64,000 nucleotides of DNA, taken from positions 3,410,001-3,474,000 of the forward strand of contig NZ_CP151635.1 of NCBI RefSeq assembly GCF_038397735.1, written 5' to 3'. Positions 62,343 to 64,000 of the stretch are shown piece after piece. The translations under genes and the position numbers were made by a program. Positions within the stretch are counted from its first letter, which is position 1; every line of letters starts with the position of its first letter. This DNA comes from Microbacterium sp. LWH13-1.2. Its GTDB lineage: Bacteria > Actinomycetota > Actinomycetes > Actinomycetales > Microbacteriaceae. The notes below the pieces were generated by a model. The model searched no databases, had not been told where the DNA came from, and saw only the letters and a list, made by a program, of their open reading frames with translations.

Positions 62343-63710
62343 ATGACTATGGACACGGGCGCCACGCAGACCGAGAAGAACTCCGGCATCATGAGCGGCG
62401 CGTACCTCTGGATCACCATCGGCGCCTGTGCGCTCGTGTTCCTCGGGGCATTCGAATCCCTCGCCGTCACGACCGTGATGCCGGCGGTGAGCACCGACCT
62501 CGACGGAGAGCGTCTGTATGCGCTGGCGTTCGCCGGCCCGCTGGCCACGGGTGTCATCGGCATGGTCGTCGCCGGTAATTGGGCGGATCGCCGCGGACCG
62601 GTGGCGCCGCTGTACGCCTCGGTCGCGCTGTTCGTCATCGGCCTTCTGGTCGCCGGATTCGCGCCGACCATGGAAGTGCTCGTCGCCGGACGCTTCGCTC
62701 AGGGTCTCGGCAACGGCGGGCTCATGGTCGCGCTGTACGTGGTCGTCGCGCGCGTCTACCCGCGCTCACTGCACCCCGCGATCTTCGCCGGATTCGCCGC
62801 CGCGTGGGTCGTGCCCTCGCTCGTCGGGCCGACGGTCGCCGGGGCCGTCACGGAACTGTGGAGCTGGCACTGGGTGTTCCTCGGCGTCGTCTTCCTGGTG
62901 GTCCCCGCCCTGCTGATGGTGGTGCCCGCTCTCCGCGGGCTGTCAGGCGACGGCGACGTCACGATCCCGTGGGCGTTCGGCAGGCTCGGATGGTCGGTGC
63001 TCGCTGCGGTCGCCGTGCTCGGCCTCAACCTCGTCGGCGACATCCCCGGCGCCGGCCCCGCGCTCGCCGCTGCAGCCGTCGTCGTGGCGCTCATCGCGGT
63101 GCGCGCGCTGCTGCCTGCAGGAACCCTGCGCGCCCGACGAGGGCTGCCCTCGGTGCTGCTCGTGCGCGGACTCGCCGCCGCAGGGTTCTTCGGTGCTCAG
63201 GTGTACATCCCCTATCTGCTGACCGAGCGCTACGAGGTGTCGCCGACCATCGCGGGGCTCTCCCTCACCGGCGGTGCGCTCGCGTGGTCGGCCGCCGCGA
63301 CCGTGCAGGGGCGAATGGGGGTGCGGCTCTCCAGCGTCACTGCTGTGCGGATCGGCACGATCCTCGTCGTCGCGGGGGTCGTGCTCGCGCTCGCCGCAGC
63401 GGTGCTCACGGCGTCCGTCGTCGTCATCATCGTCGCGTGGATCGTCGCCGGTGCCGGCATGGGGCTGATGAGCCCGCGCACCAGCGCCCTGACCCTCGAG
63501 ATGTCGGCGCCTGAGAATCAGGGCTTCAACAGTGCGGCCATGACGGTCGCCGACTCTTTCGGAAGCGCACTCGCGCTCGCGATCACGGGGGTGCTGTTCA
63601 CCGGTCTCGCCGCGATCGGCGACCCGTTCGTCGCGGTGTTCGCGCTGGCCGGCGTCATCGCGTTCGCCGCAGCGGTGCTCGCTCCTCGGGTCACGCCGCG
63701 AGGCGTGTGA
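62343..63710 (+). CDS. MFS transporter, SoxR/MerR-regulated, apparently leaderless
   Basis: A 455-residue exporter with 12-14 helices (SGAYLWITIGACALVFLGAF first). Landmarks: ESLAVTTVMPAVSTDL, AGNWADRRGPVAPLY and MGLMSPRTSALTLEMSAPEN. The promoter -10 ends at 62335, so transcription should begin at about 62342-62343, right at this ATG; a GTG (62337) and ATG (62349) are alternatives. No ribosome-binding site is visible, consistent with leaderless translation common in Actinobacteria. Probably exports redox-active or toxic compounds sensed by a SoxR-like regulator encoded elsewhere. Confidence 0.9.
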   Translation: MTMDTGATQTEKNSGIMSGAYLWITIGACALVFLGAFESLAVTTVMPAVSTDLDGERLYALAFAGPLATGVIGMVVAGNWADRRGPVAPLYASVALFVIGLLVAGFAPTMEVLVAGRFAQGLGNGGLMVALYVVVARVYPRSLHPAIFAGFAAAWVVPSLVGPTVAGAVTELWSWHWVFLGVVFLVVPALLMVVPALRGLSGDGDVTIPWAFGRLGWSVLAAVAVLGLNLVGDIPGAGPALAAAAVVVALIAVRALLPAGTLRARRGLPSVLLVRGLAAAGFFGAQVYIPYLLTERYEVSPTIAGLSLTGGALAWSAAATVQGRMGVRLSSVTAVRIGTILVVAGVVLALAAAVLTASVVVIIVAWIVAGAGMGLMSPRTSALTLEMSAPENQGFNSAAMTVADSFGSALALAITGVLFTGLAAIGDPFVAVFALAGVIAFAAAVLAPRVTPRGV

Positions 63711-63718
63711 CGTCTGCC

Positions 63719-63804
63719 GTTCACTATTCAGCATGGAATCGAGCGGTTGAGGCGAAACCGGGTCGTTCCGGTCGGGTTCGGGGCGCTCGTGCTGAGTTGT
63801 GAAC
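63719..63804 (-). repeat. 86-bp palindromic intergenic repeat, copy 2 (inverted)
   Basis: Begins GTTCACTATTCAGCATG and ends CGTGCTGAGTTGTGAAC. Reverse-complemented, its ends match those of the copy at 36596-36681 (GTTCACAACTCAGCACG.. and ..CATGCTGAAT), and the length is identical. It lies between an MFS gene and an oxidoreductase gene. Confidence 0.82.
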
Positions 63805-63932
63805 CGGGCGGGGGCGAGAGTGGCCGGCGCCGGCGACGCGCCCGGCCCGCTCTTGCACAAGCTCCGGCGGAACACCACCCCGTGACTCGACGTTGGTCTT
63901 GAGGAAGACTGGGCGACGGAGAGGTGCACCCC

Positions 63933-64000
63933 ATGACTGCTGAGAAGACCGACGAATACGACCTGATCGTGCTGGGTGGTGGGCCGGTGGGCGAGAACGT
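63933..64000 (+). CDS. FAD-dependent NAD(P)H/disulfide oxidoreductase family protein, 3' end outside window
   Basis: Only 22 residues are visible: a short polar start, then the dinucleotide-binding strand and turn YDLIVLGGGPVGENV (GxGxxG form) that opens FAD-dependent pyridine nucleotide-disulfide oxidoreductases. GGAGAGG lies upstream of the ATG at 63933. The exact member (mercuric reductase-like, lipoamide dehydrogenase-like) cannot be told. The gene runs out of the window. Confidence 0.75.
   Translation, partial: MTAEKTDEYDLIVLGGGPVGEN

Overview
The window is high-GC, densely packed actinobacterial chromosome and reads like Microbacterium or a close relative in Microbacteriaceae. Supporting signs are NucS mismatch endonuclease, carbohydrate ABC transporters with no local ATPase, DUF2510 and Pr6Pr proteins, an actinobacterial seven-subunit Mrp antiporter, GTG/TTG starts and many ATGA/GTGA start-stop overlaps. 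I saw no rRNA, tRNA, CRISPR array or insertion sequence.

Layout. 0-1.6 kb: the end of a sugar ABC permease gene and a GH43-like lipoprotein. 1.6-5.1 kb: divergent MarR/MFS pair sharing a long inverted repeat, an aldo-keto reductase and a shikimate dehydrogenase-like gene. 5.1-5.9 kb: a cold-shock gene behind a 560-bp leader rich in palindromes. 5.9-11.3 kb: HAD phosphatase, nucS, a divergent MFS/LacI pair around a LacI-type operator, and a polytopic membrane protein. 11.3-20.6 kb: a probable L-fucose utilisation locus (mutarotase, two GH29 alpha-L-fucosidases, sugar-binding lipoprotein, two permeases, enolase-superfamily dehydratase, aldose dehydrogenase, GntR/FCD regulator). 20.7-27.2 kb: mrp/mnh cation/proton antiporter operon (A+B fused, C, D, E, F, G), then a DUF2510 membrane protein. 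28-36.5 kb: alpha/beta hydrolase, MFS, penicillin-acylase family enzyme, and a TetR / ABC-like pseudo-ATPase / YhgE-type membrane protein operon. 36.6-41.7 kb: an 86-bp palindromic repeat, argG, HxlR regulator divergent from a DHA2-type MFS and a flavodoxin-fold quinone reductase, and a ZIP-like transporter.

41.75-44.6 kb is a compositionally different accessory patch of small membrane-protein genes abutting a truncated AbrB-like antitoxin reading frame. It lies just downstream of a MoxR/DUF58/VWA/TPR operon transcribed right to left (51.06 to 44.66 kb). Divergent from moxR is a four-gene set (51.25-53.97 kb) that resembles a type VII secretion effector module: SAV_915-like protein, small helical protein, a WXG-like protein with a glycine-zipper hydrophobic C-terminus, and a membrane protein that could be its immunity partner.

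After a Pr6Pr membrane protein comes the most unusual pair (54.78-58.39 kb): a membrane sensor with a class III nucleotide-cyclase domain whose metal-binding aspartates are replaced, followed one base later by an MscS-type channel with a cyclic-nucleotide-binding-like domain that also lacks a key residue. The window ends with short tandem repeats, an EamA exporter, purA, a beta-propeller lactonase, an MFS exporter behind a SoxR/MerR-type 19-bp-spacer promoter that appears to give a leaderless mRNA, a second inverted copy of the 86-bp repeat, and the start of a flavin-dependent disulfide-reductase-type gene.
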